Position numbers and translations under genes: made by a program. The notes under the pieces are model-generated. The model was not told where the DNA came from, made no database searches, and saw nothing but the letters and a program-made list of their open reading frames with translations. From assembly GCA_001931535.1 (NCBI GenBank), contig CP016211.1, positions 4,881,573 through 4,945,572 on the forward strand: a stretch of DNA of 64,000 nt. Reading direction: 5' to 3'. Shown one piece after another: positions 32,931 to 41,206 of the stretch (its first letter is position 1; the number at the start of each line of letters is the position of its first letter). This DNA is from Minicystis rosea. Its GTDB lineage: Bacteria > Myxococcota_A > Polyangia > Polyangiales > Polyangiaceae.

Positions 32931-33081
32931 GCTGACGTTCTCCATCTTCAGAGAGCATATCGTCGGATCGACCGCCGGCGAGACGAGGTTCCGTGCTCCC
33001 GCATCTCTCGTCTTGGATCCCGAGAAGGGACGCCCGCTGCTGTGCCGAGAACGTCGTGCAGCCATTCGCAGCCGCACATGA
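32923..33081 (+). CDS. Very small unknown protein
   Basis: 52 residues, starting inside the last codons of the previous gene (8-base overlap), which suggests coupled translation. MIELTFSIFREHIVGSTAGE looks protein-like, but no family is recognised. It could be a remnant of a larger gene. Confidence 0.4.
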   Translation: MIELTFSIFREHIVGSTAGETRFRAPASLVLDPEKGRPLLCRERRAAIRSRT

Positions 33082-33100
33082 GCATGCTACCCTTCCCTTG

Positions 33101-33499
33101 ATGCCATCTACCGGCCGGCGATTTCGCCTCTTGCTCGTCGAAACCGACACAGGAATCGTGCTCAATCAGGCCGGTCACCGGCACTGCACGGGGCAGCCCG
33201 AGTATCGGCCGCAATTCGACACGGAGGAGGAGGCTCTTCAGCTGAAGGACGACCTGCTGGCGCTCTTCCCGTGGAGCGAGGTTTCCATTACGGACAGCGA
33301 AGCTTTGCCTCCCGCCAAGACACGCACGTTCAGGCCAACAGCTGCTGCAAGCGCCGACTACCATACGCTCAAAGCGGCACGTACCAAGTATCTCCACGCA
33401 AATCCAATACGGCGGGCATTCATGAAGCCCCCGCTCGACCCATGGTCCACCACGTCGTACGTTGTTTTGCGACACGAACGCGCCTCGCGGCGCGCATGA
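33101..33499 (+). CDS. Small unknown protein
   Basis: A 132-residue protein from ATG 33101. The N-terminal part (RRFRLLLVETDTGIVLNQAGHR, then PQFDTEEEALQLKDDLLALFP) looks like a ferredoxin-like alpha/beta domain. The C-terminal ~50 residues are basic and contain few strands. No catalytic motif. An R''-like CCCCAAC at 33510 follows but no R' was found. Confidence 0.65.
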   Translation: MPSTGRRFRLLLVETDTGIVLNQAGHRHCTGQPEYRPQFDTEEEALQLKDDLLALFPWSEVSITDSEALPPAKTRTFRPTAAASADYHTLKAARTKYLHANPIRRAFMKPPLDPWSTTSYVVLRHERASRRA

Positions 33500-34140
33500 T
33501 AATCCTCTGCCCCAACACTACGGAGCCAGCTGCCAACATGGCACTGCAGCAGCCGAGCGCTTCGGTCTGCGCGCTTCCCCCTGACACTCGCGGCTGAGTG
33601 TCTGTGCGTCAGGCAGTCCGCGTGGTTTCGAGAGATTGGTCGAGAGCGATGCCTATTGTTGGTGATCACTTCATCTCGCGGCGGATCGGTGAAACCCGCG
33701 GCGTCATGATCACCGGCCTTCACCGTTCACCGCCCGCGACCGCGCCCTCCGCGCCGATCTGGCCCGCCCTCGTCCCCGCGGCGTAGACGACATCCTCCGC
33801 CGAATCGATCGAAGGCCCGAGGGCTGTTGGTGATCACTTCATCTCGCGGCGGATCGGTGAAATCCGCAGCGGCATGATCTCCGCGCTTCACCGTTCACCT
33901 CGCGCGCCTGTCCTCCCCGCGCCGATCTGGCCCGCCTTCAACCCCGTGGCGTAGACGGCCCTCGCCGCGGCGCTGGGCCTCGCGCTCCAGGTCGCACAGG
34001 GCCCGGTGTCGCCCCGCGTGCTCGCCGTCTTACCGCGCGACGGATGCGCCGGGCGCGAGCCCTTGCGCTCGCCCGGCACGCTACGGGGATGGCCGAGATT
34101 CGCCGGTTGATTGATTCTTGAAGGGGAAAGGCAGGAAGCG
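33500..34140. other. Gene-poor stretch with a duplicated 132-bp element
   Basis: 640 bases without a convincing gene. It holds an R''-like CCCCAAC (33510-33516) without a partner, the direct repeat at 33658/33826, and weak minus-strand coding character ending in repeated VYA(A/T)G..AGQIG. It probably contains remnants of a decayed insertion. Confidence 0.45.
33658..33957. repeat. 132-bp direct duplication (33658-33789 and 33826-33957)
   Basis: Both copies start GTTGGTGATCACTTCATC and end GGCGTAGACG, with about 80-85% identity judged by eye and a 36-base spacer. The minus strand of each ends a short ORF, suggesting a repeated gene tail. Confidence 0.7.
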
Positions 34141-34365
34141 ATGAGCAAGCCTGTTCTGTGCGAATGGTGCGGGAAAGACGGGCGCCGCAAGAACGGCCAG
34201 ATCGCCCCCGAAGGATGGCTGTTCGCCGAGGTGGCCATCAACAGTGGAGGCTTGCCACCGCGGGAAGTCGTCAAAGATGAGGACCATTGCTTTTGCGTGG
34301 CGGTGTGCAGAGGCGCTAGCGATTCATCAGCACCTGAAATCGACGGTCCTGCGAGAGCACGTTGA
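34141..34365 (+). CDS. Small zinc-knuckle protein
   Basis: A 74-residue protein from ATG 34141: PVLCEWCGKDG, then KNGQIAPEGWLFAEV and HCFCVAVCRG. The two Cys pairs could hold one zinc. A purine-rich GAAGGGGAAAGG lies upstream. The 3' end overlaps the convergent minus-strand gene by 50 bases, so its real C-terminus may be shorter. Confidence 0.65.
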   Translation: MSKPVLCEWCGKDGRRKNGQIAPEGWLFAEVAINSGGLPPREVVKDEDHCFCVAVCRGASDSSAPEIDGPARAR

Positions 34366-34882
34366 AGTCCTCGCCCTCCTTGGCCGGCGTACGCCTTCGG
34401 CTCAGCTGGTGGCCAGGCACGCAACACGCGAGCGTGAAGGCCGCATCCCAGCGGAGCCGATCGAGCACATAGTCCACGTCCACGTGGGCATGGACGAAGG
34501 TCACGAACACGGGCATTGCAGGCAGCGCGTTGAGCTCGTCGATCACGTCCTCGATGCGGGCTCGGTGCCACGCGAGCCGACGCACGTCGAACCGCGAACG
34601 CCAGTCGGCGAGCAGTCCGAGATTGAGCGAGGGATCGACGCTGATGTTCTCGGCGTGCGTCTTTAGGGCGAAGAGTGCCGCCGTGCGCGCGTGCGCGCCA
34701 TCACCCACGTGGATGACGCGGCACGGCTCGTGCTCGGCCAGGTAGGGGCGCAGGTGCTCGAGCGCCGAAAAGCTCTCGGTCATCTCTTTGGCAGGCCGCG
34801 TCGCGTGCGCGAAGAGCCGCCACAGGGGCTCGAAGGATTCGCGCCGCATCAGCCGGTCGAGGTAGGACGTCGTCGTTTCCAC
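34316..34882 (-). CDS. Unknown protein, Rossmann/methyltransferase-like
   Basis: A 188-residue protein on the minus strand. The central part CRVIHVGDGAHARTAALFAL, then ENISVDPSLN resembles the first two strands of a SAM-dependent methyltransferase (glycine loop, then an acidic strand end), followed by VFVTFVHAHVDVDYVL. Catalytic residues are not identifiable. It is inverted relative to the array, with no attC of its own. Confidence 0.65.
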   Translation of the reverse strand: METTTSYLDRLMRRESFEPLWRLFAHATRPAKEMTESFSALEHLRPYLAEHEPCRVIHVGDGAHARTAALFALKTHAENISVDPSLNLGLLADWRSRFDVRRLAWHRARIEDVIDELNALPAMPVFVTFVHAHVDVDYVLDRLRWDAAFTLACCVPGHQLSRRRTPAKEGEDFNVLSQDRRFQVLMNR

Positions 34883-34967
34883 CCTATGAGTCTACGCCTC
34901 CGTCGGCTTCCGAGGGCCCGTTGAGCTCAGCCGTATTCTGGAATCGCCTTCGGGGTTAACAGCAGGA

Positions 34968-35354
34968 TCAGGTGTCGCATTCTGGGACGGGCCCCCGCCC
35001 GCGGAAATGGACGCGGCCGTCGTCCTCGGTAACGAAGACGCCATCCGCGATGATGACGTGAAAATGAGGGTTCGGGTTGAGGCTGCCACCGAACCGCTGA
35101 ATCTGGTTGGCCGCTGCGTGCTGGGCGCGGGCGACGCCAGCCGCTCGCCTCTGCTCGAGCGCGACCGCCTCGATGAAGATGCGCCCGAGCGCGCGGGCGA
35201 CATCGGCGCGGAACGCGGCGAGATGATCGCGGACGATCGCGTGCAGAACCGTGTCCACCGGGCGACGAGGTACGTAGCCGGGAGGCAGCGACGGGCGCGG
35301 CGCCGAGGCGGCATCGGCGCGCGGGAGATTGGGCCGAGAGCTGGTGGCGAGCAC
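34968..35354 (-). pseudogene. IS91-family transposase remnant, internally deleted
   Basis: The minus strand reads PPGYVPRRPVDTVLHAIVRDH, the start of IS91-type transposases, then jumps to FGGSLNPNPHFHVIIADGVFV, the segment around the HxH metal site. The zinc-binding domain between them and the Tyr region are missing. Fragments in other frames extend to ~35560. The insertion lies directly upstream of a frameshifted gene. Confidence 0.75.
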
Positions 35355-35578
35355 GAGGCGCGCGCCGTGGCGGTCTCCGTGCCCGGAGACGGCTCAACGA
35401 TTCCCGCCGATTCTCGCGCCACGGATCTGGCGCCGCCACTTTTCCGGTGGCGCCGCCAGAGCCGCAGAGCACCACCCGCGCCATCACGGTGACGCTGTGG
35501 GATCGCTCTGCCTCGCACCTCGCCGCTACGACAACGGTGAAGGATTCTGGCGACGAGATCCGGTGAAGGATTCTGGGG

Positions 35579-36197
35579 GTGGGCGCACTCTTCACCGGAA
35601 TCCCGCGCTTCTTGAGCCCCATCTACACCTATCATGAGCTACGGCGACTCGAAGTGCTCGATGCCGTGCGGAGATGGCCGGCCATGTTGCTCGGCGGCGT
35701 GGACGCCGACTGGATAAGGGGCACGCGGATGCCTCGTCTTCAAGCTTTTCTCAGCGCCCTGCGCTTGGCCGGCTTGGACGAAGGCGAGCCGCCCTTCCAC
35801 GACTTTGGCTCGTGGTTCTCGGTTCGCGTCGATGGGATTTCGAGCTCCCACAACATGCCCTTCCACTGGCTCGAGGAAAGGGAGGGCGGGGCCGACTCGG
35901 CATTCGATTACTATTTTGCTCTCCTCGACGAATATAGGGCGTGCCACGCCACGACGCTTCAGCGGTCCGCTGGCCCGTTCAGGCCAACCTTCCTGGTCGG
36001 CTTGGAGGATCCACGGCCACCCGAGCACCCCCGACTCCATCGTGCTGGGCAGGTTCCACCCCTCCAATGTCTACTTTTGGGGTGAGGTCTACGGAACGCG
36101 CGTCATTCGGCAGTTCCCATTCTCCTCGACGCTCGCTGGTGCGCGTTGCGCCGCTCGTGACAGGTGGGGTATCGATCTGCAGTGGTCAGAAGATTGA
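35579..36197 (+). pseudogene. Unknown protein, frameshifted
   Basis: The frame from 35579 (LFTGIPRFLSPIYTYHELRRL to FLVGLEDP) breaks at a CCCCC run near 36025-36035, and the sense continues in another frame as DSIVLGRFHPSNVYFWGEVYG to the stop at 36197. Joined, it is ~205 residues with a central FHDFGSWFSVRVDG. The N-terminus may be cut by the IS91 remnant. Short direct repeats (GTGAAGGATTCTGG at ~35538 and ~35563) lie just upstream. Family not recognised. Confidence 0.55.
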
Positions 36198-36253
36198 GCT
36201 GCGGCCCGCTGCTGCCTGCGAGCAACGCGGGCTCATCGTGATAGGATCCCGCC

Positions 36254-37333
36254 ATGTCCGGCCCTGTTGGCCTACCTGTCTACCGTGATGGTCAGCGCGC
36301 CGGGCTGGTCCGGTGGCGCGAGCGGCGAACAGAGGTCGAGGCGCGGGCGGCTGCGCTCTCCGGGGAGGACTGGACCATCCTGCCCTCCGCGCTGCGGGGC
36401 GACCTCGAACGACTGCAGGTCCTCCTCCGTCAGCCCGACGCGCAACTCGATGCCATCGAGGTCGCGGAGGCGGATCTGGAAGCATACGCGGAGCGCATCG
36501 AGGTCGCGCACTCGCTCGCTGCGCAGTTCCGCGCCGAGCGGGCGCGCACAGCCCCGGCGCGGAGGCGGTGGGCGCTCCGGATCGCGGTGGGCGCCGGTCT
36601 GTTTGCAGCGGCGGGCTGGATCGCGATTCACCGGGCAGAGACGCAGCGTGCCGTTGACGCCGCGCGGTGCCGAACGGACCCGTGGTGTCGCATACGCGGG
36701 GCCTGCCACGCCGAAGAGCGCGAGATCTGGCCCGGCCATTTCGCTTGCATCGCCGCGAGCGACGCCGAGTGTGCTGCATCGGTCGGATGTGTGGAGCACG
36801 GACGTTGCGTTGCGCAAGATGGCGTGTGCGTACTGCTTGACGGATACTGCCGCGCGCACCCGAAGTGCGCGGCAGAGGGGCTCTGTCGTCCGGATCCGTC
36901 GGCCACAACCTGCGTCGCGGCGCAGCCCGATGACTGTCGGCAGAGCGCGGCTTGTCTCGAGCGCGGCGCCTGCACGCCGTGGGGCTGGCGTTGCCACGTG
37001 GGGTCGGACGAGGATTGCAAGGCGCCGGCCGCGTGCAGAGAGCGCGGCGCCTGCCAGGCGTCGGCCGGGGTCTGCGTCGACGGACCGACCGCTGTCTGCC
37101 GCGCCTCGACGGAGTGCAGCGTCTGGGGCACCTGTTCGCATCACGATGACCGCTGCCTCGCGCTCCAGGAGGAGGATTGCCGGAGCAGTGTAGTCTGCGG
37201 TAACGACGGCTTGTGCACACCCCGAGACGGGCGCTGCGTCGCGGCAAACGATCTCGATTGTCAGCGAGCGAGTGTGTGCCGGCGCGAAGGCAGATGCACC
37301 GCCGTTGGCGGGCGCTGCGACACACCTCCGTAA
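36254..37333 (+). CDS. Membrane-anchored cysteine-rich repeat protein
   Basis: A 359-residue protein from ATG 36254. Residues ~1-105 are helical and probably cytoplasmic; one membrane segment at ~109-127 (LRIAVGAGLFAAAGWIAI) follows, then ~230 residues with repeats of the type C(R/K)xxxxCxxxGxCxxxxGxC, about eight to nine copies of roughly 23-26 residues with four Cys each. The repeats resemble those of small myxobacterial Cys-rich proteins and, loosely, the protein at 31367. The exported part would be disulfide-rich. The function is unknown: adhesion, a protease-resistant scaffold or a receptor. Confidence 0.82.
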   Translation: MSGPVGLPVYRDGQRAGLVRWRERRTEVEARAAALSGEDWTILPSALRGDLERLQVLLRQPDAQLDAIEVAEADLEAYAERIEVAHSLAAQFRAERARTAPARRRWALRIAVGAGLFAAAGWIAIHRAETQRAVDAARCRTDPWCRIRGACHAEEREIWPGHFACIAASDAECAASVGCVEHGRCVAQDGVCVLLDGYCRAHPKCAAEGLCRPDPSATTCVAAQPDDCRQSAACLERGACTPWGWRCHVGSDEDCKAPAACRERGACQASAGVCVDGPTAVCRASTECSVWGTCSHHDDRCLALQEEDCRSSVVCGNDGLCTPRDGRCVAANDLDCQRASVCRREGRCTAVGGRCDTPP

Positions 37334-37362
37334 TGGCCACTCGACTCATCCGACCCACTGCC

Positions 37363-37421
37363 GCCGAACACGGGCTTGGTGCTAACGGTGCACGGCGCCC
37401 CGCAGCACAAGCCCGATCGGA
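37363..37421 (+). repeat. attC site 25 (59 nt, short form, altered R')
   Basis: R'' is GCCGAAC; the R' position reads GATCGGA. The stem GGGCTTGGTGCT / AGCACAAGCCC matches attC 16. Confidence 0.65.
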
Positions 37422-37430
37422 GTAGAGCCG

Positions 37431-38030
37431 ATGCTGATTTCGGAACGCTTGACCTCGATTCGAAGAAAGCTCGACGAGCTCGCACGCCTCGACGTCGCCA
37501 TGCTGACCTTTGGCTCGCACGAACCGTACGGCCATGAATATGTTCAACGTGCGCGCCTCACCACGTCGCAAATCTCCGACCTCGAAGGCCGTTTGGGTGT
37601 CGAGCTTCCGAGCGAGCTGCGTGCTTTCCTCACCGAAGTCCACGGCGGTGGCGCTGGGCCGGGCTACGGCCTCTCGGTCGAGGCGGATCCACCAGTTCTT
37701 CCCCGCCGGTCTCGGCCGTTTCCTTTCGACGACACGACCGCGCGGCGAGTGATTGCCGCCCGGCTCAACGGGAGTAATCCATGGACATCTCTCGAGATGC
37801 CAGAGGATGAAGTCGAAGATGACGACTGGCCACCCGGGCCGGGCTTCATCCCGATCGCCCACCACGGTTGTGGAATATTCGACGTGGTTGTCACGACCGG
37901 GCCTCAACGCGGACTCGTCTGGCGCTGTGACATGAAATGGTTTCCCGTGTTCGACACCGACGGCCAGCAGGTTGGTATCCTGGATTGGTACGAGATATGG
38001 TTGAATCGAAGTCCAACGAACCTGAGATGA
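37431..38030 (+). CDS. SMI1/KNR4 (SUKH-1) family protein
   Basis: A 199-residue protein. The SUKH core is clear: ISDLEGRLGVELPSELRAFL, TEVHGGGAGPGYGL, then FIPIAHHGCGIFDVVVTTGPQRGLVW and ILDWYEIWLN. This is the classical SMI1/KNR4 order (LP..Y..f/L, NGG, hGCg, W...). Most bacterial members are immunity proteins for toxins delivered by contact or secretion. It is the second clear SUKH-1 cassette in the array (the first is at 6755); they are not closely alike. Confidence 0.92.
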   Translation: MLISERLTSIRRKLDELARLDVAMLTFGSHEPYGHEYVQRARLTTSQISDLEGRLGVELPSELRAFLTEVHGGGAGPGYGLSVEADPPVLPRRSRPFPFDDTTARRVIAARLNGSNPWTSLEMPEDEVEDDDWPPGPGFIPIAHHGCGIFDVVVTTGPQRGLVWRCDMKWFPVFDTDGQQVGILDWYEIWLNRSPTNLR

Positions 38031-38079
38031 CCAGCCCACGACCATCGCGTGCCGTTCTTCGGCACCTCCACAGGAAGCC

Positions 38080-38168
38080 ACCGAGCGCCGCGTTGCATCC
38101 GACATGGCGCCCAGCCTCGCTCCGCTCGGCGGGCGCCACGCAGCTGAACGCGTAGCCGCACGTTGGGC
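38080..38168 (+). repeat. attC site 26 (89 nt)
   Basis: R' GTTGGGC (38162-38168) and the apical GCCTCGCTCCGCTCGGC are intact. The R'' position reads ACCGAGC, so the AAC is lost. Confidence 0.8.
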
Positions 38169-38183
38169 GGACTGGAGTGACGC

Positions 38184-38501
38184 ATGAGCAAACTTTGGTT
38201 CGACGAGGGCACCATCATGGGAGTCGATGTCGAGAGTCGTGCGATTGTCTATTCGCTGGAGATTCCCATCCCGCTCGCCGCGGCTCAGGAGGCCCTTCGG
38301 CGCGTGCCGAACATCGACTCAGACGAGGTCGTTTCCTGGGGCGGTATCACGGATGCCGACGCAGAGCTGCTCCTGAAGGCGGAGCCCGATCCTGAGGAGC
38401 GCCTGGTCTACCTCGAGGAGGTCGCCTGCATGATGCAACGTGTGCGCGACCGAAGGGTCCACTGGTGCGTTTATTATCCCAGGAGGTCGAATGGCCAGTG
38501 A
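38184..38501 (+). CDS. Small unknown protein
   Basis: A 105-residue protein from ATG 38184: SKLWFDEGTIMGVDVESRAIVY, then IDSDEVVSWGGITDADAELLL and CMMQRVRDRRVHW. Mixed alpha/beta, cytosolic. Its 3' end overlaps the next gene by 11 bases, so the pair is probably co-translated. Family not recognised. Confidence 0.7.
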   Translation: MSKLWFDEGTIMGVDVESRAIVYSLEIPIPLAAAQEALRRVPNIDSDEVVSWGGITDADAELLLKAEPDPEERLVYLEEVACMMQRVRDRRVHWCVYYPRRSNGQ

Positions 38502-38778
38502 TCTCTGGCTCGTCATCTTCGATCCACGTGAGGCCGCCGTCGCCGCCAGGCGATGGATTGGGATGGGCCGCACCGTGGCTGCCTTGCAAGCGGAACTGCG
38601 GAGACCTCCCGAAGTAAAGCAGACAGGATTTGAGAGCTGGGGGCGCGTAACGACCGAGGAGGCCCTCGTCGTCGCGCGTGCACACTACTCCGGTGGCGCC
38701 ACGCCTGGCGACATTGCGATTCTTGCGGAAGCATTTCCCGACGATCGGTACTGGTGGATCTTTGAGCGCAGGTTCTAA
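38491..38778 (+). CDS. Small unknown protein
   Basis: A 95-residue protein from ATG 38491, overlapping the previous gene. ASDLWLVIFDPREAAVAARRW and GDIAILAEAFPDDRYWWIFERRF suggest a small alpha/beta fold. An AGGAGG stands upstream of the ATG. No family recognised; it may be an immunity-like partner of the preceding small protein. Confidence 0.72.
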   Translation: MASDLWLVIFDPREAAVAARRWIGMGRTVAALQAELRRPPEVKQTGFESWGRVTTEEALVVARAHYSGGATPGDIAILAEAFPDDRYWWIFERRF

Positions 38779-38856
38779 ATCGACGAAGCCCATGAATTTG
38801 CTGCGCGGGACCACCACTCCGCTCCCAACGACGCAAACTGCAACGATGAGCCTGCC

Positions 38857-38908
38857 GCCCAACGAGGTGCTGCACGGCGCTCCGCGGATGAGCGCCCAAG
38901 CGTTGGGT
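38857..38908 (+). repeat. attC site 27 (52 nt, short form)
   Basis: R'' is GCCCAAC and R' is GTTGGGT. The short stem GGTGCTGCACGGCGCTCC / GGATGAGCGCC has no GCCTCG apex. Confidence 0.82.
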
Positions 38909-38942
38909 GGATCGGAACGACGATGTTGGACATGACGCCACG

Positions 38943-39353
38943 ATGAGCAAGCGGCCCGGAACTTGGTGCCACACATTTGTCACACCTGATGTCCCGAGTC
39001 CGGGGCTGTTCCAGGTCCAGTGGCAGGCGCCCCGCTTCACGTATACCTGCATCGCAAGCAGCCTCGACTTTGCGTCGCTCGCGCTCGCCTTTGTCGCTGA
39101 GACCCGCGGCAATCCCGCGTTCCGTGATTCGTCGCTCGGTGGAGGCGTCTACAGGCGCATGCCGGAGAAAGCCCTGGATTTGTCGCCATTCTTCGTCGGC
39201 ATGACGTTGAAGCTCGAGAAGCTCGGCGATGAGGACGACAGCTACCAACTGACCATCGAGCACGCCAGTGGTGTGTGGCTGAAGCTCCGTCTACACGTGG
39301 ACGAGATGGACGCCTTCATCAACAGCATGACAGAGATCGCGAAAGATGCTTAG
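38943..39353 (+). CDS. Small unknown protein
   Basis: A 136-residue protein from ATG 38943. FQVQWQAPRFTYTCIASSLDF and MTLKLEKLGDEDDSYQLTIEHA suggest a beta sandwich or an immunity-type fold. It starts 35 bases after attC 27. No family recognised. Confidence 0.68.
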   Translation: MSKRPGTWCHTFVTPDVPSPGLFQVQWQAPRFTYTCIASSLDFASLALAFVAETRGNPAFRDSSLGGGVYRRMPEKALDLSPFFVGMTLKLEKLGDEDDSYQLTIEHASGVWLKLRLHVDEMDAFINSMTEIAKDA

Positions 39354-39413
39354 CGCATGAGCACTCAATGACATCGACGTGAGCCGCCGAGCTCACCCTC
39401 TGACGCCGGCGCG

Positions 39414-39444
39414 CCCCAACCCGCGACACAGCCCCTTGTTGGGT
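39414..39444 (+). repeat. attC site 28, collapsed (31 nt)
   Basis: R'' is CCCCAAC and R' is GTTGGGT. Between them lie only 17 bases with no stem. Confidence 0.6.
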
Positions 39445-39486
39445 GGGCAGGCACTAACCTCATCACCATGGACGCGCACAGTCCGC

Positions 39487-40737
39487 TCACCCCCGTGGTG
39501 GTGCGCGGCGGGCATGAGCTCGACCGAGGCGCAGGCGCACCCATCGTCGTGCCACGGCTGCTACCTTCGAGCTCGGATCCTTCATGGCTGCGAGCAACGC
39601 GTCCCCATAGCGGGCCATCCCGCAGCGCCCGAGGCCCATGACGGCGGCGGCGCGCACGACGGACCGCGGATCCTGGAGATGCGGCTCGAAGAGGGGCGCA
39701 TCGACCTCTTTGCCTGTTTCCGCGAGCCCGTGCAGTGCCGCCGCGAAGGACCGGCGCTCGGCGAGCGCGAGAGCCTCGCGGTAGAACGCCGCGAAGTCGA
39801 GCGGCTCCAGGCCGGTCTTCGTCCAGAGAAACCGCGCGAGCTCCCGCACCGAGCAGGTGTCGTCGAGGAGCGCGCGCCGGAGATGCGGCTCGGCCTCGCC
39901 CGAGAAGCGGGAGCAGATGGCCTGGAGCACCAGGCACCGAATGCGTGGCAGCCCGAGTCGGAGCCGCGGGAGCGCCTCGCGGAGCGCCTCTCCGCTCCAC
40001 GTCGTCGTAATCACACGCGCAGCAGCCGTTGCCGCGATGGGATCGCTGTCCATCGCAGCACGGTAGAGGAGCGCTGGATCACCGATGCGCGCCGCGAGCC
40101 TCGCGCATGTCCGCCGCAGCGTCCGACCGCCGCTGCGCAGCGCCTCGTCGAGCGCGGGCAACGCGGCCTGCGTGCAGAGGAGCGCTTCGATGTCGCCGAT
40201 CAGCGCCCGGTGTGGGGCCCGGCGATTCCCACGCAGGTCATCCACGAGCGTGAAGCAGCGGACGAAGTGAGCCGCGTACGCAGCCTCGAGCCGCGCGCGC
40301 ACGGCGGTCTCGGCGGCCGCGCGGACGGGTGGCACCCAATCGTTCACGCGCACCAGCAGGAAGGGAAGCTCGCCGCCGTCGCGCCGCGCGGCGAGCAGAC
40401 GCACCGCGCGCTCGCGCACGAAGCCGTTCGGGTGCATCGACGCGAGCGCGATCACCGCGGGGCGCGGCCCAGACGCATCCGGTGCATCCGCGCCGAGGTC
40501 ATCCGGGAGGAGCGCATCCCAGCGCGGATGCGCGGACTCCCACCCGTTCCACAGAGAACGATGGCGTTCGAGCCAGCCGATGTCCTCGGGCGCAGCGCGC
40601 TGGAGGATCGCGTCGGCAGCACGCGCGGCGTCCGCCTCCGGTTCGAACGGGCGCGGAGGGAGGAACGGGAGCAACAGCACCAAGTCGGCGACCCGGCCAG
40701 TGGCGTAGAGCGACCAGACGTCGCAGCGATCGGGCAT
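39487..40737 (-). CDS. HEAT-repeat protein
   Basis: A 416-residue protein on the minus strand made almost entirely of paired helices. Repeats show the HEAT signature of P..R..A...L......, for example FVRERAVRLLA, WVPPVRAAAETAV, ALDEALRSGGRTLRRTCARLA and RSVVRAAAVMGLG, from ~residue 95 to the end. HEAT proteins scaffold protein or nucleic-acid complexes; a specific role is not visible. It is inverted with respect to the array and has a hypothetical 57-codon ORF behind its start. Confidence 0.8.
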   Translation of the reverse strand: MPDRCDVWSLYATGRVADLVLLLPFLPPRPFEPEADAARAADAILQRAAPEDIGWLERHRSLWNGWESAHPRWDALLPDDLGADAPDASGPRPAVIALASMHPNGFVRERAVRLLAARRDGGELPFLLVRVNDWVPPVRAAAETAVRARLEAAYAAHFVRCFTLVDDLRGNRRAPHRALIGDIEALLCTQAALPALDEALRSGGRTLRRTCARLAARIGDPALLYRAAMDSDPIAATAAARVITTTWSGEALREALPRLRLGLPRIRCLVLQAICSRFSGEAEPHLRRALLDDTCSVRELARFLWTKTGLEPLDFAAFYREALALAERRSFAAALHGLAETGKEVDAPLFEPHLQDPRSVVRAAAVMGLGRCGMARYGDALLAAMKDPSSKVAAVARRWVRLRLGRAHARRAPPRG

Positions 40738-40791
40738 GGATGAATCCTACTCCCCTTCCCCGGAGTTGCTCGTCGAAGCCCACGCGGGCGT

Positions 40792-40965
40792 GTGCACGTG
40801 TCCGTGGCAGGGCGTTGGGCTTTCCACGGTTGCCTGGTGATGCATATCGCCGGCACGGCCCACGACGACTTGGTGCACGCGGCTTGGAGTTACCTCCTCA
40901 TTCAAGCTCGTCTCGCGGACTCCGGAGAGTGGTTCGTCGGCAGCATAGGACGAATCGGGCAATGA
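40792..40965 (+). CDS. Very small ORF (doubtful)
   Basis: 57 codons from GTG 40792: WAFHGCLVMHIAGTAHDDLVHAAWSYLL looks protein-like and may be a remnant of a longer gene. No upstream ribosome site was seen. Confidence 0.35.
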   Translation: MHVSVAGRWAFHGCLVMHIAGTAHDDLVHAAWSYLLIQARLADSGEWFVGSIGRIGQ

Positions 40966-41025
40966 CGATGATGAATCACCAACAAGCGCTCAAGGTGGTC
41001 GCACGATGCCATACGGTGACGCCCC

Positions 41026-41104
41026 GCCCAACCACGCGCTGCACCTGACGCTGCCCAGCCGCGCTCTGCTCGGCGTCGCGCAGGTGACCGCGTAACCGGC
41101 GGGC
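41026..41104 (+). repeat. attC site 29 (79 nt) with destroyed R'
   Basis: R'' is GCCCAAC and the arms GCACCTGACG / CGCAGGTGAC match attC 2. The R' position reads GGCGGGC (41098-41104), so the GTT is lost. Confidence 0.7.
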
Positions 41105-41206
41105 CAACGCGTTCGCGCCGACCACTCGTTCGTCCGGCGAACACCACCGTCGGCATCTCCGCCTCGTGATAGCCAAGCGGGCAGATTGGGCGGTATCCTC
41201 TCAACG

